From Entoloma clypeatum (Eukaryota; Basidiomycota; Agaricomycetes; Agaricales; Entolomataceae), in contig OY751490.1 in assembly GCA_963565915.1 (NCBI GenBank), forward strand, positions 2,418,001 through 2,482,000: a DNA stretch of 64,000 nucleotides, read 5' to 3'. Positions within the stretch are counted from its first letter, which is position 1. Each line of letters begins with the position of its first letter. Positions 33,479 to 43,304 of the stretch are shown here, piece by piece. Below the pieces are notes generated by a model. It was not told where the DNA came from. It searched no databases and was given only the letters and a program-made list of their open reading frames with translations. Both the position numbers and the translations under genes were made by a program.

Positions 33479-34200
33479 TGTTATATCCGTCTCCGAATCT
33501 CCGATCCACTCCGATCGTCCTCCGACTTTCCGGACTTTCCGGACATCCGTTACCTCCACATCTCCGCACGTTGCCATCGTGCATTTCATATTCATAACTC
33601 CATGCCTTTATGCATTTCATATTCATATTCCCGTTTACTTATGCATCGCCTTTTCCGCATGGTCCGTTGACCGACATCTCCGATGTTCGTTACAGTCCCT
33701 GGCAACTTACGCCACAACTCCGGACCTACTCCGACCATCTCCGTAAAGTAATCTCATTTAGATATTTAAGCTTGTACCATACCTGTAGTTCCTCAGTTCG
33801 AATATCAACAAAGTTCACTCCTCTACTCCCCGTTCATGCCAGAGATCCTCGCTGTGGTACAATACGCCGACGACATCCTCATCTACTGCTCTTCCTCCAT
33901 CGTTACCCTTCGACGAGCTCAGTACTGTGTCCGAGTCACAACTCCGACGACGTCCGACCATTTCCACGTCAACGTGTCTCTCACCGAGATCTTTCCGAGG
34001 ACCTCCGCATCTCCGACCTCTCCTCCGACCTCCTGAAATTGGGACACCTTATCCAACAAACGGCGGCGCAACACATACGTTGAAGCCACGTCCCTCCCCT
34101 TCGTCGTTCCTCCGCATTCCCGGAGTTCCGCTCCGGCCTCAGTCCTTCGTCCGACCTCCAACGGACTCCGACGAAGCTCCGACTTTTCACCTACTTAACA
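33479..34200 (+). repeat. 5' LTR of gypsy B
   Basis: 722 bp, TGTTATATCC...CCTACTTAACA. TATTTAA at 33763-33769 precedes AGTTCGAATAT (33795-33805) by 32 nt. The U5 part contains a small frame starting at 33836 that includes the peptide QYADDILIY. Repeated tccg/ccgac words run through the LTR and the coding region. Confidence 0.95.
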
Positions 34201-34202
34201 GT

Positions 34203-34213
34203 ATATTCGAACT
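34203..34213 (+). promoter_or_regulatory. Self-priming site of gypsy B
   Basis: ATATTCGAACT starts 2 nt after the 5' LTR and is the exact reverse complement of AGTTCGAATAT (33795-33805), the predicted first 11 nt of the element RNA. No site matching a tRNA 3' end was seen. In S. pombe Tf1 the first 11 nt of the RNA are known to prime reverse transcription in this way. Confidence 0.75.
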
Positions 34214-34240
34214 CAAACCGTTTTTGGATTCCTGCTAGTC

Positions 34241-34886
34241 ATGGCACTCCGAAACACCAAGACAGCAAAAGCCGCAGAAGCTGGCACTTCTAGGCAACAG
34301 GTTCTACAAAATGTCGAACAACGTTTAACAGAACTATCCCCCGTAACTCCCACTACTCCGACACCTCCGGGTTTTCAGCCCATCACACCTCCGCATAATA
34401 TTCCGATCCCCACTTCCCCCATAGAATCCGCACCCCCGTCTCCTCAGAATATTTTCGGCCCACAAGCCCTTGCGGATGCTTTCCTCTTAATGACCAATGA
34501 ACTCAAACGCAGCAAAGGTCACAAGCATCATAAAAAGGCTAAGGATCCGGACACCTTCGACAGTTCCGATCCCCGGAAACTGAACCAGTTCATCCTCCAA
34601 TGCACATTGTTCTTCCGCAAACTCTGATAAAAACAAACCACAGACACAGAACCAGGGCAAACAGTCGAAGCCTTCCTCCGCTCCCAAGTCCGACATCTCC
34701 GACAAACTCGGAAAAGACGGAAAGCTAACTCCGGAGGAACGCAAACGCCGTTTTGACAACAACCTCTGTATGTTTTGTGGCAAAGCTGGACACATCGCGA
34801 AAGATTGCCTGAAGTCTTCGTCCTCCGCCTCTAAGGCTAAGGCGCGCGCTGCCCAAGCCAAGACCACGGACGAAACAAAAAATTAG
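34241..34886 (+). pseudogene. gag: Gag of gypsy B with internal deletion
   Basis: The ATG at 34241 opens 128 codons (MALRNTKTAK...QCTLFFRKL) ending at TGA 34625-34627. The nucleocapsid half continues in another frame from about 34620, with a zinc knuckle [14 protein letters not shown] (about 34766-34808), to TAG at 34884-34886. Most of the capsid region is missing at the junction near 34620, so the reading frame is lost. The end of gag carries A AAA AAT directly before TAG, and pol is in the -1 frame. Confidence 0.82.
34877..34886 (+). promoter_or_regulatory. Candidate -1 ribosomal frameshift site, gag-pol junction of B
   Basis: In the gag frame the text reads ACA AAA AAT TAG. A AAA AAT fits the X XXY YYZ heptamer for -1 slippage and is followed at once by the gag stop. 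Slipping back one base continues as TTA GCG GGC into the pol frame, which is open from 34883 to 38581. I did not fold the downstream RNA. Confidence 0.6.
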
Positions 34887-37800
34887 CGGGCAGTCCACAG
34901 GACTCTGTACGGCCTGAGGACTGCGTTGAACCCATCCGTACTACCGCTCTACTCAACGCTTCCGCTCTTTCCGATCCCAATTCCCTCCGTGTCCGACTTA
35001 CATCTCCGCTTATCTCCGATTCTTCTCCGATAGCCGCCCTTGTGGACTCCGGCTCTACTCATTGTTTTATTGACTCCCGTTATGCTTCATCCTATAAACT
35101 CCCTTTCACCTCCATACCTCCGATCGAACTTAAATTATTTGACGGAACGTCCAACTCCGTCATTACTCAGGCGGTTGATCTCCCTGTATACTTTTCCTCC
35201 GGTGAATATATGGCCATTACAGCCTACGTGACTCCGCTCGATTCCTCCTGTTCTATGGTTCTTGGATACAACTGGCTCACCCGCTACAATCCTATGATTG
35301 ACTGGGTATTGGGCAGTATTACTTTCCGTCCACAGCTCTTGAAGGAGTCTCCGACCTTGACGTCTTCTGCCAGGTCAGCTCCGCTACCTCCGCAGACCTC
35401 TCCCGATACTCCGACCTCCGACTCCGGCACACCCGCTGCTACTCCGGACGTTGTTCCGAATATTGCATTGATAAATGCAGCCGCATTTGTGCGCGCCTGC
35501 AAACTTCCGGGTGCCCAATCCTTCCGAATTCACCTCTCCGACCACACGATCTCCGCCCAATCCGTTTCTATGTCCGAGGAACCTCCGGACCTCTCCCATA
35601 TCCCAGAGGAATATCACGATTTTGCCGATGTTTTTAGCAAGACAAAAGCAGACACCCTCGCTCCGCATCGTCCGTATGACCTCCGCATCGAGTTAGAAGA
35701 CGGATCGACTCCCCCTATTGGCCCTATGTACTCCATTTCACAATCCGAACTATCTGCCCTGCGAAACTTCATAGACGAACATTTGGCCATTGGCTTCATT
35801 CGCCCCTCTCGCTCTCCGCATGGCGCTCCGGTCCTCTTTGTCCGAAAGAAGGACGGTTCCCTCCGCCTGTGCGTCGACTATCGGGGCCTGAACAAAGTTA
35901 CCAAGAAGGATCGATACCCTCTTCCGCTCATCTCCGACCTCCTTTCCACTGCCGGAAAAGCGCGTGTTTATACCACTCTCGATCTCCGGCATGCATATCA
36001 TCTTGTCCGCATTGCCGACGGAGATGAATGGAAAACCGCTTTCCGCACTCGTTACGGATCGTTTGAATGGCTTGTTATGCCTTTTGGACTATCCAATGCC
36101 CCTGCTGCTTTTCAGCGATTTGTGAATGACATCTTCAGTGACCTCCTCGATGTTACAGTGGTGGTCTACCTTGACGACATTCTCATTTACTCCGACGACC
36201 CCGCCAAGCACCCCGACGATGTCAAGGAAGTTCTCCGACGTCTCCGCAAGAACGGACTTTACGTCCGCTCCGACAAGTGCGAATTTTCTGTCGACACAGT
36301 CGAATATCTTGGTTTCATCCTTTCTCCCTCCGGTCTCCGCATGTCCGAAACCAAGGTGAAGACCATTCAAGAGTGGCCTGAACCTCGGAAAGTGAAGGAC
36401 GTACAGTCTTTCCTAGGATTTGCAAATTTCTATCGACGTTTCATCCACGGTTATTCGGACATCGTTGTTCCGCTCACCCGACTCACCCGGAAGGGTACTC
36501 CGTTCCGTTTCTCCGACTCCGCACGGAGTGCGTTCAACGAGTTGAAGCTCGCGTTTACCAAAGCACCGGTCCTCACTCATTGGATTCCTGATCGACCTAT
36601 TATCATCGAGACGGACGCCTCCGACTACGCACTTGGTGCTATTTTGTCCATCCGGACCTCCGACGAGGAGATACACCCAGTAGCGTTCCACTCCCGCACC
36701 TTCACCGCCCCGGAACTCAACTACGACACGCACGACAAGGAGTTACTTGCTATCCATGAAGCATTCAAGGTATGGCGACATTACCTTGAAGGCTCCGCTG
36801 CTCCGATCGACGTTGTCACGGACCACAAGAACCTGGAGTATTTCGCCACTACAAAGGTTCTCACCCGCCGACAGGCCCGGTGGTCCGAGTTCCTCTCTCA
36901 GTTCAATCTCTTGATTCGCTTCCGCCCCGGACGTCTCGGTACCAAGCCGGACTCTTTGACTAGACGATGGGACATCTATCCCAAAGAGGGGAATAGCGAC
37001 TATGCATTGGTAAACCCAAGCAACTTCCGACCAGTCTTTTCCCAAGAACAGCTGTCCGCATCTCTCCGAGCTACGGAGTTGTTCACCCCTGTTCTCCGCG
37101 CCACAGTCATAATGGACATTGAACAGTTGCACTCCGACATCCTCCGTTCACTCCCATCCGACCCAATCTATGCCGACCATCTCAAGGAGCCCAAACCGCA
37201 CTGGTCCGTAGACTCCGACGGTTTCCTCCGTCATAGTGGTCGCATTTATGTCCCCGACTCCGATAACCTCCGGCTCCGCACCCTCCGCAACAAGCACGAC
37301 CATATTCTCTCCGGACACCCCGGACAGAACAAGACAGTTAGTCTCATTCAACGAGATTATACTTGGCCTGGTGTTCGAGACTTTGTCAAAAAGTACTGCA
37401 AATCCTGCACCACTTGCATGCGCTCTAAACCCCAACGCCACAAGCCCTATGGTATGCTGAAGCAACTCCCAGTTCCGAACCTTCCGTGGAACTCCATATC
37501 CATGGACTTCATCGAGACACTTCCGACCTCCGGCGGTTTTGACGCAATCCTTGTTATTGTTGACCGAATGACAAAACAAAGCATTTTTGTTCCGACTACG
37601 ATCCACTGCACCTCCGAAGATCTAGCCACCTTGTTCATCCTGCATGTGTTCTCCAAGCACGGAGTACCGGAGCATGTCACCTCCGACCGAGGCCCGGAGT
37701 TCGTCTCCCGCTTTTTCCGCTCCCTCGGAAAAGCCCTCAACATGACTCTGCACTTCACCTCTGGCTACCATCCTGAAGGCGACGGTCAAACCGAACGTAC

Positions 37801-38581
37801 CAACCAGACCTTGGAACAGTACCTCCGCATTTTCTGTAACTATCAACAGGACAACTGGTCCGAACTACTTCCGCTTGCGGAGTTCGCGTACAACAATGCT
37901 CCGAGTGCTACGACCGGGATCTCGCCCTTCTTTGCCAATAAAGGTTATCATCCGAACCTCTCCGTCCATCCGGAGCGCGACCTCGCATCCGCCCGTGCCC
38001 GACAATTCATCGTAGACCTGGACGAGCTTCACCAAGAACTCAAATCTACAATCCTAGAAGCTCAACGACGTTATCAAGGCCCCGCCGATCTCCGGCGTGC
38101 TCCGCCCCCTCCGCTCGAAGTAGGACAGCAAGCTTTTGTGAAGGCTAAGTTTTTCCGCACTACACGACCCTCCAAAAAGCTGTCTGAAAAGTACCTTGGC
38201 CCCTTTGACATCCTTGCCAGGAATGGTACACACTCTTACACCCTCCGACTTCCGGACACCATACGCGGTGTTCACCCCGTTTTCCACATCTCCATGCTGG
38301 AGCCATCTGTTCCGAACGACATTCCGAACCGGACAGTAACTCCGCCTCCTCCGGTCGACGTTGAAGGAGAAGTGGAATACGAAATCGCCGAAATCCTTGA
38401 CACCAAACTGGATCGCCGGCGTTCTTGCAAACTGCTCTACCTAGTCCGTTGGCTAGGCTATGAAGGAACCGATGAGGAACAGTCCTGGCTACCCGCCACG
38501 GAACTCGAACACGCGACGGACTTAGTTGCGGACTTCCACTCCGCGTATCCGGAGAAACCGGGCCCCTTATCACACCTATAG
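34883..38581 (+). CDS. pol: Pol polyprotein of gypsy B (protease, RT, RNase H, integrase, chromodomain)
   Basis: About 1232 codons in one frame with no stop. It has no obvious ATG at its start, as expected for a Gag-Pol fusion made by -1 frameshifting. Domains in order: aspartic protease ([12 protein letters not shown], about 35036); RT ([19 protein letters not shown] and the catalytic YLDDILIYS near 36170); RNase H ([24 protein letters not shown]); integrase zinc finger ([21 protein letters not shown]) and DDE core ([35 protein letters not shown]); chromodomain ([21 protein letters not shown]). All catalytic motifs are intact, so B could supply Pol in trans although its own gag is deleted. 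Confidence 0.95.
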   Translation, partial: LAGSPQDSVRPEDCVEPIRTTALLNASALSDPNSLRVRLTSPLISDSSPIAALVDSGSTHCFIDSRYASSYKLPFTSIPPIELKLFDGTSNSVITQAVDLPVYFSSGEYMAITAYVTPLDSSCSMVLGYNWLTRYNPMIDWVLGSITFRPQLLKESPTLTSSARSAPLPPQTSPDTPTSDSGTPAATPDVVPNIALINAAAFVRACKLPGAQSFRIHLSDHTISAQSVSMSEEPPDLSHIPEEYHDFADVFSKTKADTLAPHRPYDLRIELEDGSTPPIGPMYSISQSELSALRNFIDEHLAIGFIRPSRSPHGAPVLFVRKKDGSLRLCVDYRGLNKVTKKDRYPLPLISDLLSTAGKARVYTTLDLRHAYHLVRIADGDEWKTAFRTRYGSFEWLVMPFGLSNAPAAFQRFVNDIFSDLLDVTVVVYLDDILIYSDDPAKHPDDVKEVLRRLRKNGLYVRSDKCEFSVDTVEYLGFILSPSGLRMSETKVKTIQEWPEPRKVKDVQSFLGFANFYRRFIHGYSDIVVPLTRLTRKGTPFRFSDSARSAFNELKLAFTKAPVLTHWIPDRPIIIETDASDYALGAILSIRTSDEEIHPVAFHSRTFTAPELNYDTHDKELLAIHEAFKVWRHYLEGSAAPIDVVTDHKNLEYFATTKVLTRRQARWSEFLSQFNLLIRFRPGRLGTKPDSLTRRWDIYPKEGNSDYALVNPSNFRPVFSQEQLSASLRATELFTPVLRATVIMDIEQLHSDILRSLPSDPIYADHLKEPKPHWSVDSDGFLRHSGRIYVPDSDNLRLRTLRNKHDHILSGHPGQNKTVSLIQRDYTWPGVRDFVKKYCKSCTTCMRSKPQRHKPYGMLKQLPVPNLPWNSISMDFIETLPTSGGFDAILVIVDRMTKQSIFVPTTIHCTSEDLATLFILHVFSKHGVPEHVTSDRGPEFVSRFFRSLGKALNMTLHFTSGYHPEGDGQTERTNQTLEQYLRIFCNYQQDNWSELLPLAEFAYNNAPSATTGISPFFANKGYHPNLSVHPERDLASARARQFIVDLDELHQELKSTILEAQRRYQGPADLRRAPPPPLEVGQQAFVKAKFFRTTRPSKKLSEKYLGPFDILARNGTHSYTLRLPDTIRGVHPVFHISMLEPSVPNDIPNRTVTPPPPVDVEGEVEYEIAEILDTKLDRRRSCKLLYLVRWLGYEGTDEEQSWLPATELEHATDLVADFHSAYPEKPGPLSHL

Positions 38582-38651
38582 AAGCACGCAAGACTCTCAT
38601 ATTGCAAAAAAATAATAAAAAATAATGAAAAGAAACTAGAGGGGGGAGGGG

Positions 38652-39610
38652 CTACTGGGTTTTGGCCTTTTTGGCCGGCGGACCCTCATTCTCCGACCCT
38701 TCCTCCGACTCCTCCGTTTTTTCCCCTGTTTCTTCCTCCGCTTTCCTCGCCTGCTTTTTCTCCTCCTCCATTTTCTCCGCTTGCAGTTCCGCAAGCTCCC
38801 CCTCGTCCAACCCCTCGTCCTTCTCCTCGTCCTCTTTCTCGTCCTTTTCCGCACTTTTCGCCTCCCCTCCGTCATCCTCCGACTCCGGAGCCGCCGCCTC
38901 CAGCAAGAAGTTCCGGTAGGCGAGGTGGTTGTTTAAAATTTGCAGCTGCCGGAGCAGCGCCCAACCGACCCTCGCCGACCGCTCCTCTCTCTCCTCCAGA
39001 GCCTCCCGGAGCTCCCGGAGCTCCTCCGCGACCCCTGCGCCGCAGCAGTTCTTTGCCCCGCTCGGGCCCGCGACCTCCGCGACGGCCTCCTCCGTCTTCC
39101 CCCGTTTACGCTTCGCCCTCGTCTCGCCGGTTTTCAGGCAAACCCGTTTGCCGTCTTTACACCGCTGGCATGCGGTGCCTTTCCCCTGCCTAAGGAGACT
39201 GTCAGTAAGAAAAAGAAGATGAAAAAAAAAAAAGCGGGTACTCACAATGGCCACTTGCACTCCACCTTCGCCTGCGCACAGGCCTGACACGCCTCCCCCC
39301 GGACCTCCGATTCCTCCGCTCCGCTCTCCGCCCTCTGTTTCCCCGCCTTCTTCGCCCTCTTCCTCTCCGCCTCCGCCTCCGCCTTCGCCTCCGCCTCTGC
39401 CTTCTTCTTCGCCTCTGCCTCCCTCGCCCTCCTCTCGGCCTCCGCCTTCTTCCTTGCCTCCGCCTCCTCCTTTTCCTTGCGTATCTGCGCCAGACGGCGC
39501 AGGAGCTCCTCTTCGGAGTCGTCTAGGTTGGCGCTGGATCGGGGGGGCTGTGTGCTCGAGCCTTGGGGCATGTTGGTGGTAACTGGAAGAAACCCTTGAA
39601 AGCCGGTCAC
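38652..39610 (-). CDS. Antisense, spliced Zn2Cys6 coiled-coil protein gene inside gypsy B
   Basis: Exons 39246-39610 and 38652-39189 (minus strand), intron 39190-39245 (56 bp, GTGAGT...TTACTGAC...TTAG), giving about 300 residues. Splicing joins two cysteine halves: CQACAQAKVEC (C108, C111, C118) in exon 1 and CQRCKDGKRVC (C129, C132, C139) in exon 2. The result is CX2CX6CX10CX2CX6C, the GAL4-type binuclear zinc cluster. Before it is a charged Lys/Glu/Ala coiled coil (residues 33-105). After it come a basic stretch, a second coiled coil (AEELRELREALEEREERS), an acidic tail and a basic end, PPAKKAKTQ, like a nuclear signal. It lies between the pol stop and the 3' LTR in the opposite direction. 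The start could also be the second methionine (MPQGSSTQ). A DNA-binding regulator is inferred; its target is unknown. Confidence 0.78.
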
Positions 39611-39691
39611 CTCCGTTAAATAACCGAGACCACATGACCTTGTTTATTTTCTCGCGGTCTTCCATGGGTGTCAGACCTAAGAGGGGAATAC

Positions 39692-40382
39692 TGTTATATC
39701 CGTCTCCGAATCTCCGATCCACTCCGATCGTCCTCCGACTTTCCGGACTTTCCGGACATCCGTTACCTCCACATCTCCGCACGTTGCCATCGTGCATTTC
39801 ATATTCATATTCCCGTTTACTTATGCATCGCCTTTTCCGCATGGTCCGTTGACCGACATCTCCGATGTTCGTTACAGTCCCTGGCAACTTACGCCACAAC
39901 TCCGGACCTACTCCGACCATCTCCGTAAAGTAATCTCATTTAGATATTTAAGCTTGTACCATACCTGTAGTTCCTCAGTTCGAATATCAACAAAGTTCAC
40001 TCCTCTACTCCCCGTTCATGCCAGAGATCCTCGCTGTGGTACAATACGCCGACGACATCCTCATCTACTGCTCTTCCTCCATCGTTACCCTTCGACGAGC
40101 TCAGTACTGTGTCCGAGTCACAACTCCGACGACGTCCGACCATTTCCACGTCAACGTGTCTCTCACCGAGATCTTTCCGAGGACCTCCGCATCTCCGACC
40201 TCTCCTCCGACCTCCTGAAATTGGGACACCTTATCCAACAAACGGCGGCGCAACACATACGTTGAAGCCACGTCCCTCCCCTTCGTCGTTCCTCCGCATT
40301 CCCGGAGTTCCGCTCCGGCCTCAGTCCTTCGTCCGACCTCCAACGGACTCCGACGAAGCTCCGACTTTTCACCTACTTAACA
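39692..40382 (+). repeat. 3' LTR of gypsy B
   Basis: 691 bp, TGTTATATCC...CCTACTTAACA, preceded by the purine tract aagaggggaata. It matches the 5' LTR except for the loss of 31 bp between two copies of gcatttcatattcata. Its left edge lies 81 bp upstream of the antisense gene's ATG and may act as that gene's promoter on the minus strand. Confidence 0.95.
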
Positions 40383-42439
40383 TCATACCAGGGTAATCGT
40401 AACAGGATGTCTGCTTTCGCGTTTGTCTTCCCAGGTACATGTCGCAATTCGAAGTCATAGTCTTGTAACTTCATCTTCCAGCGCCTCTGTCGTTGGTTTA
40501 GGTCCTGAGGATGCCGGAAATACTCCAGGTTTTTGTGATCGGTTAAGATCTCAAAACGTTCCTTGGCTTCAAGTAGATAATGTCGCCAGTCCTTCAGTGC
40601 TTCCATGACTGCCAAGAGTTCCTTGTCATATATCTCGTAATTCTGTTTGGCCGCGGACATGGTCCGCGACAAGAACGCGATAGGATGCCACTTGTCATCT
40701 TGTTTCTGTGAAAGTACCGCTCCAATCGCATAACCCGATGCATCGGTTTCGACCCTGAACTGTCCGTCCGGTTTGGGCAATGCCAAGACTGGTGCCGTCG
40801 TGATTGCCCATATGAGACCTTCAAATGCTTCTTGCGCCGCTGGTCCCCACGTGAATGCTGTATTTCCCGTAAGTGTTGTGAGTGGTTTTGCGATGTTTGA
40901 GTATCCTTCAATGAAGCGTTGATAAAAATTGGCAAATCCCAGGAACCTCTGGACTTCCTTTTTTGATGTGGGTACTCGCCAGTTCCAGATTGTGTCCACC
41001 TTTTCAGTTTCCATCTCAACATGTCCTTCTCCAACGACATATCCCAATATGGGGCATTTCGTTACTTCCCAAAGACACTTCTTCTCCTTTAGGAACAGGT
41101 CATTGTCTGACAGAATCTGCAAGATCTCTTCGGTGTTCCGGGCGAGTTCTTTCTTGGTTTTACCAATAACCACTATGTCATCCATGTAAATCACACAGAT
41201 GCGCCGACGGATCTGATCCCTGAATAGGCTGGCCATCATCCGAGAGAACGTTCCCGGGGAGTTGCAGAGACCGAAAAACATGACCAATGGTTCAAACAAT
41301 CCTCAGCTGGTCAGAAAGGCGGCTTTCCATTCGTCACCCTTCTTAATCCGCACGTTATTGTATCCCCACATGATGTCCATTTTGTTGAAGTAGACTGCGT
41401 CCTTCAATACATCCAAGAGGTCGTTGATGCGTGGGAGTGGGAATTTGTCCTTAACCGTGAATTTATTGACCGTGCGATAATCCTGTACCAATCGTTTGGA
41501 ACCGTCTTTCTTGTTAATGAAGAAGCAGGGTGATGCATAAGGGGATTTGGACGGTCGGATCTTTCCGGTTGCCAGGCCATCATCAATGAATTCGTCCAGT
41601 TCTTCTTGCTCCTTTTGGGTCATAGGGTACGTGTTTCCTCCTAGCTCCTTTGGTGCGTCCGGTGTAAGTTCGATGCCGTGGTCCCATTCTCTTTCCTTTG
41701 GGATCTTGTCAAAGTTTTCTTTTTCAAAGAGATGGGCAAAACGTTCAACGTATGAGGGTCGTTTGGTTGTGGGAGGTGGTGTGGGAGTAACTGCTTCCAA
41801 TATGGGGTCTCTGGGCTTCCATTTCTGATCCGATTTCTTGGGCGCATCCTTGTCTCGTACTTCCACCATGCGAACCCGATGTTTGCGACCATTAAGGTTA
41901 ACCCTGAAATCCGAGTGTTTGGTTTGACATGTTGATGGGCACCGGTTGAATGTTACAGCGCCGGTCGTCCAATTGATTGTGGGGTTGTGGTGCACCAACC
42001 AGTCATGTCCCAAAAGCATGTCCGTTCTCCCAATGTCCAATACCATTGCTTCCATGGTTTCCTGGTGTGTTCCTAAGTCCAGCTTGACTTCGGCAAGTTT
42101 TTCTGCTTTCTGTTGTCGGTTCGGCGATCCATCCGCATTTAGGATTGATATGGGCTTTATTCCACATGTGGGAAGGTTCTGTTCGCGTACTATTCTGGGA
42201 TGGATACATGTGCGTTCACATCCGCTATCAACCTCGGGTCGAATGGCCTTTGGTCCTCGTCGTGTTTTGATCTGAGCTTGCAGCTTGATCTCTCGTCGTT
42301 TCGGAGGTTTATCTCCCTTGACAATCTTAGTTGACGCAATGGCTCGCTTTGCAGGGATAACATAAGTTATATTGTCTGTAGCTGCACCAGGCAAGCGAGT
42401 TCGTTTAATGGATAAGGGTCGCGACTTAGCGTCGTTTAA
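40383..42439 (-). pseudogene. pol: pol of A2, 5' part: protease, RT, RNase H
   Basis: It continues the minus-strand pol upstream of B. Protease (PEVDSGCERTCIHPR, about 42190-42240) and the N-terminal RT run to 41303, where TGA replaces the CGA seen in A1 (LTS-stop-GLFEP). Beyond it the frame is open with RT VIYMDDIVVI, RNase H (VETDASGYAIGAVLSQ) and the linker ending RLPWYDV at the B insertion. The frame is -1 relative to gag and is open back to the gag stop. A single C-to-T nonsense change plus the B insertion inactivate it. Confidence 0.9.
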
Positions 42440-43302
42440 TCGGACCCTTTGGGAAAATCCTTCTCATCGGTCTCTATGGTGATGGTTTCATCATCATTGG
42501 TATCTCCATCAGACACCTTCCTAATCTTTCCAGAGTTCTTCTTCGGCTTGGGGCAGTTGCGCGCGATATGTCCTTCTTGGTCGCAGTTGAAACACTTACG
42601 ACCATCTTTCTTCTTTGGGGCTTTGCAGTCTTTGGCAAGGTGACCAAAACGCTGACAGTTGTAGCAACGGGCTACTCCTGCTTTGTCGATCTCCATGGCT
42701 TTGCCCTGACCACCATAAGTGGTACCCGATCCGGTGCGCATGTCGCCGCCACCTCGGATGACCAGTGCGTGTCCTTCCATCTGTCGTCCCTTGTTTCGGA
42801 TCTCCTTTGCGTAATCAGTGTACGTCTTGCCATCGCTAGCCACTTGTTCAGAAATTCTGCGGTTGACGTTCTTTTCCAGGATGTATTTCCCAGTTTCTTC
42901 GCCAAGGTTTGACAGCTTCAAGAGCTCTTCGAATTTGTCCAAGAATTCGTCGATGGTGCGTTTCTCCTGTTTCAGGACTTCGAGTCTCGCCTTGGCTGCT
43001 GCCGACTTGTTGGCAATAGAGAATCGCGTAGCGATGTCGTCTGAGAACCCTAACCAGGTGATGTTCTCGCCATCGGTGGCAAGGTCGTCTAACTTGTTGC
43101 TGGCCCAGTGTTTACCGGACCCTTCCATCATGTGGGATAACACCGCAAGAATCTTCTGATCGTCGGACAGGCCCTTCTGGAACCTGATGTATAATTTGGT
43201 GGCTTTCCACCACTCGTCGAAGGTGTGTCTGTCTTTGAACATCCCAGGATCTTTGATGATCTTGGATGTATCCATTGTTTGTACTGTTGGTGCTTCTGCC
43301 AT
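42436..43302 (-). CDS. gag: Gag polyprotein of gypsy A2
   Basis: 288 residues, the same length as in A1 and uninterrupted. Capsid-like region, then zinc knuckles CYNCQRFGHLAKDC and CFNCDQEGHIARNC. The second knuckle has ARN where A1 has TCN. Acidic C-terminus ending FPKGSD. The ATG lies 2 nt after the ORF0 stop. It forms the particle shell and packages RNA. Confidence 0.93.
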   Translation of the reverse strand: MAEAPTVQTMDTSKIIKDPGMFKDRHTFDEWWKATKLYIRFQKGLSDDQKILAVLSHMMEGSGKHWASNKLDDLATDGENITWLGFSDDIATRFSIANKSAAAKARLEVLKQEKRTIDEFLDKFEELLKLSNLGEETGKYILEKNVNRRISEQVASDGKTYTDYAKEIRNKGRQMEGHALVIRGGGDMRTGSGTTYGGQGKAMEIDKAGVARCYNCQRFGHLAKDCKAPKKKDGRKCFNCDQEGHIARNCPKPKKNSGKIRKVSDGDTNDDETITIETDEKDFPKGSD

Positions 43303-43304
43303 GT

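Larger units (their letters stand above)
33479..40382 (+). mobile_element. Ty3/gypsy chromodomain retrotransposon, family B (young, gag-deleted)
   Basis: 6904 bp, plus strand, inserted in the RNase H-integrase linker of A2 with target duplication TCATA (33474-33478 and 40383-40387). The LTRs appear identical over their shared length except that the 3' LTR lacks 31 bp. Pol is uninterrupted; gag has an internal deletion. Between pol and the 3' LTR there is an antisense gene (38652-39610). It is the innermost and youngest element in the nest. Confidence 0.96.

Noticed and set aside
31877..33595. N-terminal extension of the A2 integrase frame ([15 protein letters not shown]...)
   Set aside because: The first 38 residues are translated from the inserted B LTR, not from pol.
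34487..34867. Minus-strand 126-aa frame over the B gag nucleocapsid
   Set aside because: Shadow of gag; the plus strand has the zinc knuckle.
39247..39582. Plus-strand Pro/Ser-rich frame opposite the antisense gene
   Set aside because: It is the complement of a Lys/Glu/Ala coiled-coil coding exon. The minus strand has the intron and zinc cluster.
38652..39920. Single 422-aa minus-strand frame running into the LTR
   Set aside because: Its N-terminal part reads through the LTR and the intron. The spliced two-exon model assembles a full zinc cluster and is preferred.
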